From positions 3,658,001 through 3,722,000 of the forward strand of contig OZ241379.1 of the NCBI GenBank assembly GCA_965200685.1: a DNA stretch of 64,000 nucleotides, written 5' to 3'. The stretch comes from Bin5 sp965200685. GTDB taxonomy: Bacteria > Chloroflexota > Anaerolineae > Caldilineales > Caldilineaceae. The position numbers and the translations under genes were made by a program. A model generated the notes under the pieces. It worked only from the letters and a program-made list of their open reading frames with translations. It had not been told where the DNA came from and searched no databases. Below, one piece after another: positions 9,578 through 18,326 of the stretch (the first letter of the stretch is position 1; the number at the start of each line of letters is the position of its first letter).

Positions 9578-10384
9578 TTACACGATCTGCGTCCCGTTCC
9601 CCTCTAGGGCCCGGCCCAGCGGACGTTCGACCCGTCCGTCGGCCAAGATCACTTTCTGTACACCTGCGGCGATGGCTTCGACTGCGCCCATTACTTTTTT
9701 CTTCATACGGCCAGCCGCGAACTGCATGAAGTCGTCGGCTTTGGCCCGGGGAATCTCCCGGATCAGGGAGGATTCGTCGGGGAAGTTCCGCAGCAGCCCC
9801 GGCACATTGGAAAGGATCACCAGCGCATCGGCCTGGAAGGCAGCAGCAACCATAGCTGCGGCCCGGTCCCCATCCACATTGATGGCCTCCCCGGCCTCGG
9901 ACGCGCCGGGCGGTGTCAGCACCGGCAGATAGCCGGCATCTAACAGCAGCCGGAGTAGATCCGTATTGACCTGCTCAACCGTGCCGGTCCAGTCGTCCCG
10001 CAGGACAAGCCGGCGGCCCTTGATCCGCACCCGCAGCTTGTCCTTACGTTTGCCCTCAAAGATACGACCGTCCAGACCGCTCAGGCCTACGGCATTGACT
10101 CCGGCTTGCTGCAGCTTCTCCACCCACATCTTATTGAGTTGGCCGCAGTAAACCATCTCAAAAATTTCCAGGGTGCGGCGGTCCGTGCGCCGGCTTTCAT
10201 AGCCGCTTTCGCTGGTGACAAATTGGGGCGGGTGGCCCAGAGCCTGCGCCACTTCGTTCGTCATCTCCGCGCCCCCATGGACGAGAATTAACTCCTGCCC
10301 TGCTTGGTGCAGGGCCACAATATCCGCGATGATGGCATTGATATTCAAATTTTTGCCGCCGCCGACCTTGATCACAAGCATCAA
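9578..10384 (-). CDS. lysZ: [LysW]-aminoadipate/glutamate kinase
   Basis: An amino-acid kinase family enzyme (268 residues) that phosphorylates the side-chain carboxylate of alpha-aminoadipate (or glutamate) attached to the carrier LysW. The sequence starts MMLVIKVGGGKNLNINAI, then has HGGAEMTNEV and SRRTDRRTLEIFEMVYCGQ, the latter typical of LysZ rather than ArgB, and ends with GRMKKKVMGAVEA and the ADGR motif. It is the upstream gene of the lysZ-lysJ pair. The rest of the pathway (lysS-T-U-W-X-Y) lies about 25 kb away on the other strand. Confidence 0.9.
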   Translation of the reverse strand: MMLVIKVGGGKNLNINAIIADIVALHQAGQELILVHGGAEMTNEVAQALGHPPQFVTSESGYESRRTDRRTLEIFEMVYCGQLNKMWVEKLQQAGVNAVGLSGLDGRIFEGKRKDKLRVRIKGRRLVLRDDWTGTVEQVNTDLLRLLLDAGYLPVLTPPGASEAGEAINVDGDRAAAMVAAAFQADALVILSNVPGLLRNFPDESSLIREIPRAKADDFMQFAAGRMKKKVMGAVEAIAAGVQKVILADGRVERPLGRALEGNGTQIV

Positions 10385-10424
10385 AAATATCCTTATGACA
10401 ATGCAAAATGCCCGTCATTTGCTC

Positions 10425-11522
10425 CTATACGAGCGCGTTGATTTTGGCCTCAACCGCGCCGACTTCCTGCGGGTCGAGGGTTCCCAACACGTAATCACAC
10501 CGCCAGTGCGCGGCGGCCGGCAGTTCCTGTATGTAGCCTTTGGCTTTCTCGGCTGCTTTGCCTTCTGGTTCGGCAGTGGCCGGCAGGACTAAGCCCAGCG
10601 CATCCTGATCCGGTGTGCGGCAGATCCAACGCACACCGACCGGTAACTGTTGTGGGCGGTGACGCACATAATCGGCATTGCCATCGGGATGCACCTGCAT
10701 TGTATGGGCCCAGCCATCTGCATCCGCGCGGTAGTCAATGCTGAAGACGATCTCCGGATCAAAGGAGAGATGGGGGGCCAGGGTGTGATGATCTTCTGGC
10801 TGCTCGCCCAAATGGTTCAGAAAGTCTAGGTAGCCAGGGCTGGGGTGTACATGGCTGGGAATGCTGCGCCGCACCCGTACCGTCTGGGGTGAAACGTTGG
10901 CACTGTAAACGATGCGGCCATTGTCTACAGGCCGGAAGTTGGCATGGGCCAGATACATGTACTCCATGGATGTCCTGCTAAGGTTATGGCAAATCAGGGA
11001 GACATGAACCTCTTTTGCATCCTCATACAGTTTCACCAGCGGTTCTGCAGTGTAGTTGTAGGTGAACGCCACCGTATAGCGGTACTGGCCGCCGAGGCCG
11101 ATGTATGTGCCGCCCTCGTCCTCGCCTAGTATGACCCAGGCCTGTTGGTAGTTGGCATTGGGCAGCTCCCCGTGGAGTAGGTGGTCATCTTCGTCTGTGG
11201 GCACGCCCATGGCCGTGAAACCGCAATGGAGCAGAAAACCGCCATAGGTTCGCAGATACTCCATCGTCGGCTGTGGTTCATCAAACATCGACTTCATGGT
11301 AACATCGCGGCCGCCAAAGGTAGCCGACCAGATCTGCTGGCCCTGAAAGGGAAGCATCACCAGTTCGCTCACACCATTGCCCAGGCGCACGGCAGAGACA
11401 TCGCTCTCAAAACGAAAGAGTGAGGCCGATAGGGGACCGCTTTTGAGGAACATGCGTTCCCGCTCTGTGAAGAAGTGCGGCAAAAGCATGATCTGTGTTG
11501 CGGAAGAAGGAATGTCAGACAT
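10425..11522 (-). CDS. DUF4432-like aldose-epimerase-fold protein
   Basis: A 365-residue protein starting MSDIPSSATQIMLLPHFF at ATG 11520-11522; further upstream residues in the open frame look non-coding. Features such as SELVMLPFQGQQIWSATFGG, YLRTYGGFLLHCGFTAMGVP and a C-terminal LGTLDPQEVGAVEAKINAL fit the galactose-mutarotase-like DUF4432 family, whose members occur in sugar catabolic loci. The exact substrate is unknown. It lies 40 bases upstream of lysZ on the same strand, but a metabolic link to lysine synthesis is not apparent. Family assignment is from recall of the fold's motifs. Confidence 0.65.
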   Translation of the reverse strand: MSDIPSSATQIMLLPHFFTERERMFLKSGPLSASLFRFESDVSAVRLGNGVSELVMLPFQGQQIWSATFGGRDVTMKSMFDEPQPTMEYLRTYGGFLLHCGFTAMGVPTDEDDHLLHGELPNANYQQAWVILGEDEGGTYIGLGGQYRYTVAFTYNYTAEPLVKLYEDAKEVHVSLICHNLSRTSMEYMYLAHANFRPVDNGRIVYSANVSPQTVRVRRSIPSHVHPSPGYLDFLNHLGEQPEDHHTLAPHLSFDPEIVFSIDYRADADGWAHTMQVHPDGNADYVRHRPQQLPVGVRWICRTPDQDALGLVLPATAEPEGKAAEKAKGYIQELPAAAHWRCDYVLGTLDPQEVGAVEAKINALV

Positions 11523-11743
11523 TGCAATACTCGCTTTTCTTTTCCTAGAGGCAACACCGGTGATGCAGTAGAATTGCAGTTGCCTGCATCTGGCGCGCCT
11601 CAAATGGCACGCAAACCCTTTTCATTCTGGCGAATGGTATCATGAGATGATAAGATTGAAAAGATTATGTTGGTAGAATACCAATTGTCAGCGGACCGTG
11701 ACTGGCCACAGGTCACTGCGTAAACGATTGATGAAGAGATAGG

Positions 11744-12478
11744 ATGATGCTGCGTCGCTTCCCCTTGTTCTCTGCCCAGGAAAAAGGCAGCAGTGAAGAG
11801 AGCCGTCCTGCGCTTGCGCCATTTCAGCGCGGGCATCGCGCGTTTGTGGTCATCGGGCTGGGGCGTTTCGGCACAGCTGTGGCAACGACGCTTGTTGAAC
11901 ATGGGCGCGATGTCCTAGCCATTGATACGGATACCGCCCGAGTCCAAGCACTTAGCAACGAACTACCCCATGTGCTCCAGGTGGACGCGACAAATATTGA
12001 AGCCCTACGCCAGGCGGGCGTAGAGACCTTCGACACTGGCCTTGTCTGCATCGGCACAGATTTCGAGAGCAATCTCCTGGCAACGGTCATTCTGCGACAA
12101 TTGGGTGTGAAGAGGGTGATCACCAAAGCACTCACCCGCACCCAACGGGAAATTCTGCTGAAAGTCGGGGCCGATGAGGTGATCCTACCGGAACACGAGG
12201 CAGGACGCCGGCTAGGCCGCAAAATGGCCGTCGATCATCTGGTGGACTATCTGGAAGTCAGCAACGATGTGGGGGTTGTTGAACTGCTGGCCCCGCCCAG
12301 TCTCTGGGATCATACACTTTCAGAGCTGAGTCTGCGACAGCGTTATCAGCTGACCGTCATGGCCGTGCGCCGGGGTGACGACCTGCTCGTCAGCCCCAGT
12401 GCCAATTTCCGCATCAAAGAAGAAGATATACTGGTCGTGGTAGGGCGGATCGAAGATGCCGAACGCTTACAACAGTAA
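11744..12478 (+). CDS. KtrA/TrkA-type potassium uptake regulatory protein
   Basis: A 244-residue cytoplasmic protein with an RCK_N Rossmann domain (FVVIGLGRFGTAVATTLVE, then VLAIDTD and VDATN) and a C-terminal RCK_C domain (YQLTVMAVRRGDDLLVSPS to EEDILVVVGR). Such proteins gate Ktr/Trk potassium channels in response to nucleotides. An N-terminal extension of about 30 residues precedes the fold. No ktrB/trkH channel gene is in the window, so the partner must be elsewhere. ATG 11744 and ATG 11747 are both possible starts. It lies 33 bases before hisD on the same strand. Confidence 0.85.
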   Translation: MMLRRFPLFSAQEKGSSEESRPALAPFQRGHRAFVVIGLGRFGTAVATTLVEHGRDVLAIDTDTARVQALSNELPHVLQVDATNIEALRQAGVETFDTGLVCIGTDFESNLLATVILRQLGVKRVITKALTRTQREILLKVGADEVILPEHEAGRRLGRKMAVDHLVDYLEVSNDVGVVELLAPPSLWDHTLSELSLRQRYQLTVMAVRRGDDLLVSPSANFRIKEEDILVVVGRIEDAERLQQ

Positions 12479-12511
12479 ACCCTAGGCACAACAGATTTCA
12501 CAAGATATACT

Positions 12512-13861
12512 ATGCCGTTTACACTACCAATCCTCGATCCACATGCTGCCCAACAGTCGATTCTGCGCCGACACCCCTGGGATGCGTTCGATGTGCCGGA
12601 TTTCCTGCTGGATGCCAATGAACGCATCTTTGGTACACGCATTGGCCCCGATGAGGGTGTCCGTCGGATTCTAGCTGATGTGCGTGTACAGGGAGATGCG
12701 GCTGTGCGCGCTTGGACGGAGATATTGGACCGGGTCACGCTAGATGATCTACGGGTTGAGCCTCAGCACATCGCGCGTATGGCTGCCGCAGTGGACCCCG
12801 AAGTCTATGATGCGCTTGTCCTAGCCGCCGAGCGCATTGAAGCCTTTCACCGGCACCAGCCCAATCTGAGTTGGATCCACAACGACAGCCATGGCACAGT
12901 GGGGCAGCTTGTGCGGCCCATCAAGCGGGTCGGGATATATGTTCCCGGGGGCACGGCTCCCCTGCCCAGTACCCTACTGATGACCGCCATCCCTGCCCGG
13001 GTGGCCGGTGTACAAGAGATCATCGTCATTACCCCGCCCCAACGGAACACAGGCCGTCCGCACAACGTGACATTGGCCGCAGCCGCAGTTGCCCAAGTGG
13101 ATGCGGTTTACATAGCCGGCGGGGCCCAGGCCATGGGTGCATTGGCCTTTGGTACTGAAACCATACCAGCCGTAGATAAGATCTGTGGTCCCGGCAACCT
13201 GTTTGTGACACTGGCCAAGCGGCAGCTTTTCGGATTGGTAGGGATCGACGGGCTACCTGGGCCGACAGAGACGGTCATCATCGCCGACCAGGCCGCGGAT
13301 CCACAACTGACAGCCGCGGACCTGCTGGCCCAAGCGGAGCATGATGTCCTGGCCAGCGCGGTACTGCTTACCCCCAGTCGTGCCCTCGCGGAACAGGTGC
13401 AGATTGCGCTGCAATGTCAGTTGGAGGAGTTGGAACGAGCCGAGATCGCAGCAACGACATTCTCCCGCGGGTCGGGGATCGTGGTCACCGAATCACTGTC
13501 CCAGGCCTTTGCATTGGCGAATGAATATGCCCCGGAACATCTCTGCCTCTTCACCGAGAACCCTTGGGCTTGGCTAGACCAAGTACAGAACGCCGGTGGT
13601 GTCTTTCTCGGTGAGCGCAGTTTTGAGGTGTTGGGCGACTATACGGCCGGCCCGAGTCATGTGATGCCCACCGGCGGCACAGCCCGTTTCGCCAGCCCTG
13701 TGAATGTGACTGATTTCGTTACATTCATTAGCATTGTCGGCCTAAATGAGCAGGCCCTGGCCGCGATTGGCCCGGCCGCGCAAATCCTGGCGCGGGCCGA
13801 AGGGTTGGGAGGACATGCCGCGGCCGTAAGCAGGAGACTGCAAAGGAAGGATCACGAATGA
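12512..13861 (+). CDS. hisD: Histidinol dehydrogenase
   Basis: Carries out the last two oxidations of histidine synthesis, L-histidinol to histidine with NAD+ and a zinc ion. At 449 residues it has the normal length. Clear motifs are YVPGGTAPLPSTLLMTAIPA, the GPGNLFVTLAKRQLFG signature, GPTETVIIAD, the catalytic region EYAPEHLCLF and the C-terminal GPSHVMPTGGTARF. The stop overlaps the hisC start (ATGA), indicating translational coupling. Confidence 0.96.
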   Translation: MPFTLPILDPHAAQQSILRRHPWDAFDVPDFLLDANERIFGTRIGPDEGVRRILADVRVQGDAAVRAWTEILDRVTLDDLRVEPQHIARMAAAVDPEVYDALVLAAERIEAFHRHQPNLSWIHNDSHGTVGQLVRPIKRVGIYVPGGTAPLPSTLLMTAIPARVAGVQEIIVITPPQRNTGRPHNVTLAAAAVAQVDAVYIAGGAQAMGALAFGTETIPAVDKICGPGNLFVTLAKRQLFGLVGIDGLPGPTETVIIADQAADPQLTAADLLAQAEHDVLASAVLLTPSRALAEQVQIALQCQLEELERAEIAATTFSRGSGIVVTESLSQAFALANEYAPEHLCLFTENPWAWLDQVQNAGGVFLGERSFEVLGDYTAGPSHVMPTGGTARFASPVNVTDFVTFISIVGLNEQALAAIGPAAQILARAEGLGGHAAAVSRRLQRKDHE

Positions 13862-14973
13862 AGAAGACCCTCCACTCTCTACTCAATCCCCATCTGGCCG
13901 ACCTGGAAGAGTACACACCGATTCAGCCGTTTGAGGTACTAAGTCGGCGGTTGTGCATCCCGGCGCACGAAATCATCAAATTGGATGCCAATGAGAACCC
14001 GTATGGACCACATCCGGCCGTGGTGGAAGCATTGGCTGAGTACTCGTACTATCATATTTATCCAGACCCCCAACAGACGGAGCTGCGGGAGGCTCTGTCC
14101 GCGTATGTAGGGGTACACATGGAACACATTCTGCCCGGCCATGGTATGGACGAACCTCTTGACTATCTCTGCCGGCTGTTCCTGTCGCCAGGGTGTGCCA
14201 TCATCAATACGCCGCCGACGTTCGGCATGTATAGCTTTGACGCCAAATTGGAAGGGGCCGCGGTCATTGATGTATGGCGAGGGGCTGAGTATCAGATAGA
14301 TGTGGAGGGAATTGAAAGGGTAATGGCTTGTGAAAACCCACAGATCACTGCAGTCCCGAAACTCATCTTCCTTACCTCGCCTAACAACCCTTCGGGCACA
14401 TGGCTGCCGGATGATGACCTGCGTCGGCTGTTGGCACTCCCGCTACTGGTTGTCTTGGATGAGGCCTATGTAGAATTTGCCACAGATGGGGGAAGTCGGG
14501 CCGGGTGGGTTCTGGAACACGACAATCTTGTCGTTCTCCGCACATTTTCCAAGGCTGCGGGGATCGCCGGCCTACGCCTGGGCTATGGCATCTTCCCCGC
14601 TTGGCTGATGGCGTATGTGTGGCGGTTCAAACAGCCCTACAATGTAAATGTGGCCGCTTCTGTCGCCGGCCTGGCCAGCCTACGCCATGTGGATGAGATG
14701 GAGCGGATTGTGGGGAAGATCAAGGTTGAGCGGGACCGGCTTTTCCGGGCCTTGCAGACCATTCCCTACCTGTCCCCCTTCCCGTCCAGTGCCAATTTCG
14801 TCCTGTGTCGGGTTGAGGGGCGAGATGCCGCGGCCCTGAAGATGACATTGGAAGAACGGGGCATTCTCGTGCGCCACTATCGTAAGCCGGGTCTGGACAA
14901 TTGCATCCGCATCTCCGTGGGTCGTCCAGAACAGACGGAGCGGCTGCTCGCTGAACTGCATCGCCTTACCTGA
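13858..14973 (+). CDS. hisC: Histidinol-phosphate aminotransferase
   Basis: A fold-type I PLP enzyme of 371 residues converting imidazole-acetol phosphate to histidinol phosphate. Motifs: KLDANENPYGPHPAV near the N-terminus, LTSPNNPSGTWLP, VVLDEAYVEF, the Schiff-base lysine in RTFSKAAGIAGLRLGYG, and RISVGRPEQTERLL at the end. It overlaps hisD by four bases. A hairpin just after the stop probably ends the transcript. hisI and hisG lie 19 kb downstream in a separate cluster, so histidine genes are dispersed here. Confidence 0.94.
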   Translation: MKKTLHSLLNPHLADLEEYTPIQPFEVLSRRLCIPAHEIIKLDANENPYGPHPAVVEALAEYSYYHIYPDPQQTELREALSAYVGVHMEHILPGHGMDEPLDYLCRLFLSPGCAIINTPPTFGMYSFDAKLEGAAVIDVWRGAEYQIDVEGIERVMACENPQITAVPKLIFLTSPNNPSGTWLPDDDLRRLLALPLLVVLDEAYVEFATDGGSRAGWVLEHDNLVVLRTFSKAAGIAGLRLGYGIFPAWLMAYVWRFKQPYNVNVAASVAGLASLRHVDEMERIVGKIKVERDRLFRALQTIPYLSPFPSSANFVLCRVEGRDAAALKMTLEERGILVRHYRKPGLDNCIRISVGRPEQTERLLAELHRLT

Positions 14974-14987
14974 ACGGGCGCCTCCGC

Positions 14988-15008
14988 AAGGAACGTTGTT
15001 CGTTCCTT
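14988..15008. terminator. Hairpin between convergent genes
   Basis: A perfect eight-pair inverted repeat (AAGGAACG, loop TTGTT, CGTTCCTT) sits in the 40-base gap between hisC and the oppositely directed dehydrogenase gene. No long T run follows on either strand. Its position suggests a bidirectional terminator. Confidence 0.5.
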
Positions 15009-15013
15009 AGCCA

Positions 15014-17194
15014 TCATTGGGTCGATGCCAGAAAATCGGCGATGCTTTGCGCTTCGGCTGGGGGTATCCCGACAGTAGACATAGAGGTACCCGGGGCAAA
15101 TTGAGAGGGATTGAGGATGAATTCGGCTAGGTTCTCCCGTGTCCAGACGATGTCAAGGGAGGTCAGGGCGGCAGAGGCGTTGTAGCCGGCGACACGACCG
15201 GAACGCCGTCCGATGACAGCGGCCAGATGCGGTCCAATGCTGTGCTGCTCGGACAAATTGTGACAACCTGCACATTGTGCTGCAAAGAGCTCTGCGCCGG
15301 GAAGTTCGCTTGATGGATTGCCGTCCTGCATCAAAGGCGTATCGTCGCTGCCGGAGGGGTAGACACGTTGCCATTGATTGGCAAGTAAGCCAACGAACTG
15401 TTGTACGAAGGGGGTATCGTCTCTTCTGAGCGTGGGCGTGGCGTTCGGCTGGCCGAATGTAAACTCACCTTCCCAGAGGGGGCCTGTTTCAGGTGTGAAC
15501 TGGCCAGTCTGGATCTGTTGGATGTCATACTGTGGAAGATAACGCACCGCAATACACATATCGTTATGCACAAGCGTAAAGCTATCATCACTGAAGGGCT
15601 CGTTGAAGAAAAAGTTAAGATTGTCAAAACCGTGTTGCTTACGGTCTTCGGGGAGGTCATGCAGGTGTACGGGAGTGATGTGTAAAAAGAATTTATGCTC
15701 AATATCTGTCATGCTACACGAGCGATGTATGTATATCAAGCGAGTTTCGTTGATATATACATCATAGTTGGAGCGGATTACGGGCTCGCCGGCTCCATCA
15801 AGGAGTTTGGGAACATCTATACAATCATCATAGGAATCTGTATAGATATGGTTCTTGATACAGTATCCTGGGAAACGCTTCAGAAATCGTATCTCGGCCG
15901 CATCGGACAACAGAGCGATGCGGCCGTCGGGCATCTGGGTGATGTCCCGGATCCGAGTGCCTATGAGGATCTGTTCAAAGTACACGACACGTTTGTCGTG
16001 AACACGGACGCGAAATAGAGATTGGGTTCTCAAGGAAGCAATCAACAGATCATGTTTCCATAAGGGGAACAGTTGACTGTCGTTGATGATAAGGTTGGAT
16101 GGAGCGATTGATGGTGTCCAAGAGAATATGGGCATTTCAAAACCATCATGCCGTCCCTGTACCTTGTTATAAGGCCATATTTTGTTGCCATACCGAAGGC
16201 CATGGGTAACGTAGGGCCATCCATAGTTCAAATTTGGTTTCAAAATATTGAGTTCATCGCCGCCCCGTGGTCCATGGTCGGTTGCCCAGAGGGTGCCATC
16301 TGCATCGCGTGCGAACCCCTGTGGGTTGCGTAGGCCGCTGGCTAGGATTTCGGCTGTGCCGGTTGTCACATGGATGCGAACCAACTTGCCTAGGTGGGCA
16401 TCAGGATCATCAGATACAATCGGCCATCTTCCCCGTCCCCAGTCCTTCCCTTCCCAGCCGTGAGCACCAATGACAACGAGGAGATGTTCATTACCATCCA
16501 TCAACATCCGCCCGCCGGCCTGCTGCCAGTCAAGGATAACGTTCGGGTCGTGCCCTTTGTTCGTAAAGGTGAAGCATGGGTCGGCGATGAATAGCGTCTT
16601 CCAAGGGCTGAAAGTCATTGCTGTCTCAGTATCCAAATGCAACGATGTAGAAGAGATGCGAAACTCTATACAGTCTTCAGTGAGATAATGATGTGAAACA
16701 AATAAGGTAAATGTATCTGGTGATTGTTCGTGCAGCAGAATATCAGCAACCCGAAAAGTATCCAGACCTAAGTCTCTGTCTTCCAGGGCTTCTAGGGCCG
16801 CTTGGTTCATGGGTACCTGTTCCCTCAAATAGACCACCTCGCCCTCAGGATGAATCAGAGCAATTCGTCCTTTTGTTGTCACCACTAGCAGTTTAGCTCC
16901 CAGTGGCTTGATGGCCCCGCCCCTACCGTCGAATTCTTCAAGTACAATCCTATATTGTTGAATGGCATACAAGTGAGACTCAATGATGGCCTGATTTCTG
17001 TTGGCGAGGGATGCCTGGCCGTCTGGGTTGCCAAGTGATGGATCATTGCGGGTTACCTCGGACGCTGTTGGCAGAAAGAGAAGAAGCGTCAGTATGAGAA
17101 GCACTGCGTAAAAAGGAACTCTTGTTACAAGTTTTCTTACCCCCCCCCCCCCCCCCCCTAAAATACTATATTTTTGCAAAATTGGATTGTTCAT
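15014..17194 (-). CDS. PQQ-type sugar dehydrogenase fused to cytochrome c
   Basis: A large secreted or membrane-anchored oxidoreductase. After a signal-anchor (VPFYAVLLILTLLLFLPTA) comes a glucose/sorbosone dehydrogenase-like beta-propeller with GLRNPQGFARDADGTLWATD, HGPRGGDELN and PNLNYGWPYV. The C-terminal part is a cytochrome c domain with haem site CAGCHNL and a likely axial Met in GTSMSTVG. It should oxidise a sugar or sugar alcohol outside the cytoplasm and pass electrons to the respiratory chain. ATG 17192-17194 (MNNPILQKYS) is the preferred start, giving about 726 residues. The codons for a glycine run right after it contain a 19-base homopolymer, so expression may depend on tract length. 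It sits downstream of three Gfo/Idh/MocA genes on the same strand. Confidence 0.8.
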   Translation of the reverse strand: MNNPILQKYSILGGGGGGVRKLVTRVPFYAVLLILTLLLFLPTASEVTRNDPSLGNPDGQASLANRNQAIIESHLYAIQQYRIVLEEFDGRGGAIKPLGAKLLVVTTKGRIALIHPEGEVVYLREQVPMNQAALEALEDRDLGLDTFRVADILLHEQSPDTFTLFVSHHYLTEDCIEFRISSTSLHLDTETAMTFSPWKTLFIADPCFTFTNKGHDPNVILDWQQAGGRMLMDGNEHLLVVIGAHGWEGKDWGRGRWPIVSDDPDAHLGKLVRIHVTTGTAEILASGLRNPQGFARDADGTLWATDHGPRGGDELNILKPNLNYGWPYVTHGLRYGNKIWPYNKVQGRHDGFEMPIFSWTPSIAPSNLIINDSQLFPLWKHDLLIASLRTQSLFRVRVHDKRVVYFEQILIGTRIRDITQMPDGRIALLSDAAEIRFLKRFPGYCIKNHIYTDSYDDCIDVPKLLDGAGEPVIRSNYDVYINETRLIYIHRSCSMTDIEHKFFLHITPVHLHDLPEDRKQHGFDNLNFFFNEPFSDDSFTLVHNDMCIAVRYLPQYDIQQIQTGQFTPETGPLWEGEFTFGQPNATPTLRRDDTPFVQQFVGLLANQWQRVYPSGSDDTPLMQDGNPSSELPGAELFAAQCAGCHNLSEQHSIGPHLAAVIGRRSGRVAGYNASAALTSLDIVWTRENLAEFILNPSQFAPGTSMSTVGIPPAEAQSIADFLASTQ
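17140..17158. repeat. 19-base C homopolymer
   Basis: Nineteen consecutive Cs on the plus strand (Gs in the coding strand) lie about 12 codons after the presumed start of the dehydrogenase gene and encode the GGGGGG run. Gain or loss of one base would put the rest of the gene out of frame. Such tracts act as phase-variation switches in other bacteria, but are also prone to sequencing error. Confidence 0.9.
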
Positions 17195-17306
17195 GCTCCA
17201 TCCAATGCTCCTTTTTATCAGGGAAGCGTTTCCAAAACCCCAATCTGAAGATTGGGGATGTAGGACGAACGCAGCCCCGCAAAAACGCATGCACCAGCCT
17301 GCCCCA

Positions 17307-18302
17307 TTACTCACTCAGGCGCACCGGTGCTGCCCGCCTCCCTGATTCGTAGGCGGCCAGGGCCACTTCTAGGGCCCGCTGTCCGTCCTCGCCGCATACT
17401 GAGGCCTCTCGCCCCTCACGGATCATAGCTACAAAATCGGCCATCAGCCCTGCATCGCCACTGCTACCCCAGTTGACCCACGACATTTTGCCCTCGTGCT
17501 CCGAACTGACCTGCAAGTTCTGCTCAAAGGCATCCACACGCATGATCCCTTGCTCGCCGAGAATGTCCAGCTTTACATCGCCCCATGTCGGATAGCTTTC
17601 GGGCCGGGACCAGCTCGTGTCCAGCGTGCCGAAGACGCCGTTCGTCAGGCGGAAGCTCAACAGCCCTACATCATCAATGCCCAGCCCGGGATGCAGGAGT
17701 TCATGACCGACTTCCGCGTAGACCTCATCGACTTCCGTGTCCCACAGCCAGCGCAGAAGATCGATGACATGGACCGTATGGTCGATCACCGCGCCGCCGC
17801 CGGCCAATTCAGGGTCGGTAAACCAGCCGCCGGGCATGTGCCCATGATTTGTGCATTTGGCACTGTAGATCTCACCGAGAATGCCCGTATCAAGTTTCCT
17901 CTTGAGTTCCATCAGCGGCGGCGAAAAGCGCATCGGGAAGGCGATCTGCAGTTGTGTGTCGGTTTCCCGGCAACGCTTGATCATGGCCTGGCCGTCGGCA
18001 CTGGTGGTCGCAATTGGCTTTTCGCATAGGATACCTTGTACACGTCCGGCCGCCTGTAGCACGAGGGGGGCATGCAGGGCGTTTTCTGAGCAGATGACCG
18101 CGCCATCAAGCCCTTCCGCCAGCAACCCCTCCGCTTGCTCAAAGAAAGGAATGTTATATGTATCCGCGGCCCGCCGACCTCGCTGCGGGTCGTCGTCATA
18201 CACACCTATCAGCGACACAGCGGGCAGTTGCGAACTGTAGAGGGCATAGCTCCAGGCATGCCCTTGGGCAAAGCTGAATAGGCCGAGCCGGATGGGAGTC
18301 AT
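17307..18302 (-). CDS. Gfo/Idh/MocA family oxidoreductase
   Basis: A 331-residue NAD(P)-dependent dehydrogenase of the glucose-fructose oxidoreductase/inositol dehydrogenase family. The N-terminal Rossmann part reads MTPIRLGLFSFAQGHAWSYA, with an unusual glycine motif, and includes ILCEKPIATTSADG, the conserved EKP lysine. The C-terminal half has GGWFTDPELAGGGAVIDHTV with the usual DHTVHVIDLLRW helix. It is the last of three consecutive genes of this family, 24 bases after the next one, so a single operon is likely. The substrate, probably a sugar, inositol or uronate derivative, cannot be read from sequence. Confidence 0.85.
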   Translation of the reverse strand: MTPIRLGLFSFAQGHAWSYALYSSQLPAVSLIGVYDDDPQRGRRAADTYNIPFFEQAEGLLAEGLDGAVICSENALHAPLVLQAAGRVQGILCEKPIATTSADGQAMIKRCRETDTQLQIAFPMRFSPPLMELKRKLDTGILGEIYSAKCTNHGHMPGGWFTDPELAGGGAVIDHTVHVIDLLRWLWDTEVDEVYAEVGHELLHPGLGIDDVGLLSFRLTNGVFGTLDTSWSRPESYPTWGDVKLDILGEQGIMRVDAFEQNLQVSSEHEGKMSWVNWGSSGDAGLMADFVAMIREGREASVCGEDGQRALEVALAAYESGRRAAPVRLSE

Positions 18303-18326
18303 AAGGAGGCCTTCAATATACTGGAA

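Noticed and set aside
11369..11557. Small frames in and around the DUF4432-like gene start
   Set aside because: Shadow frames without ribosome sites or recognisable content.
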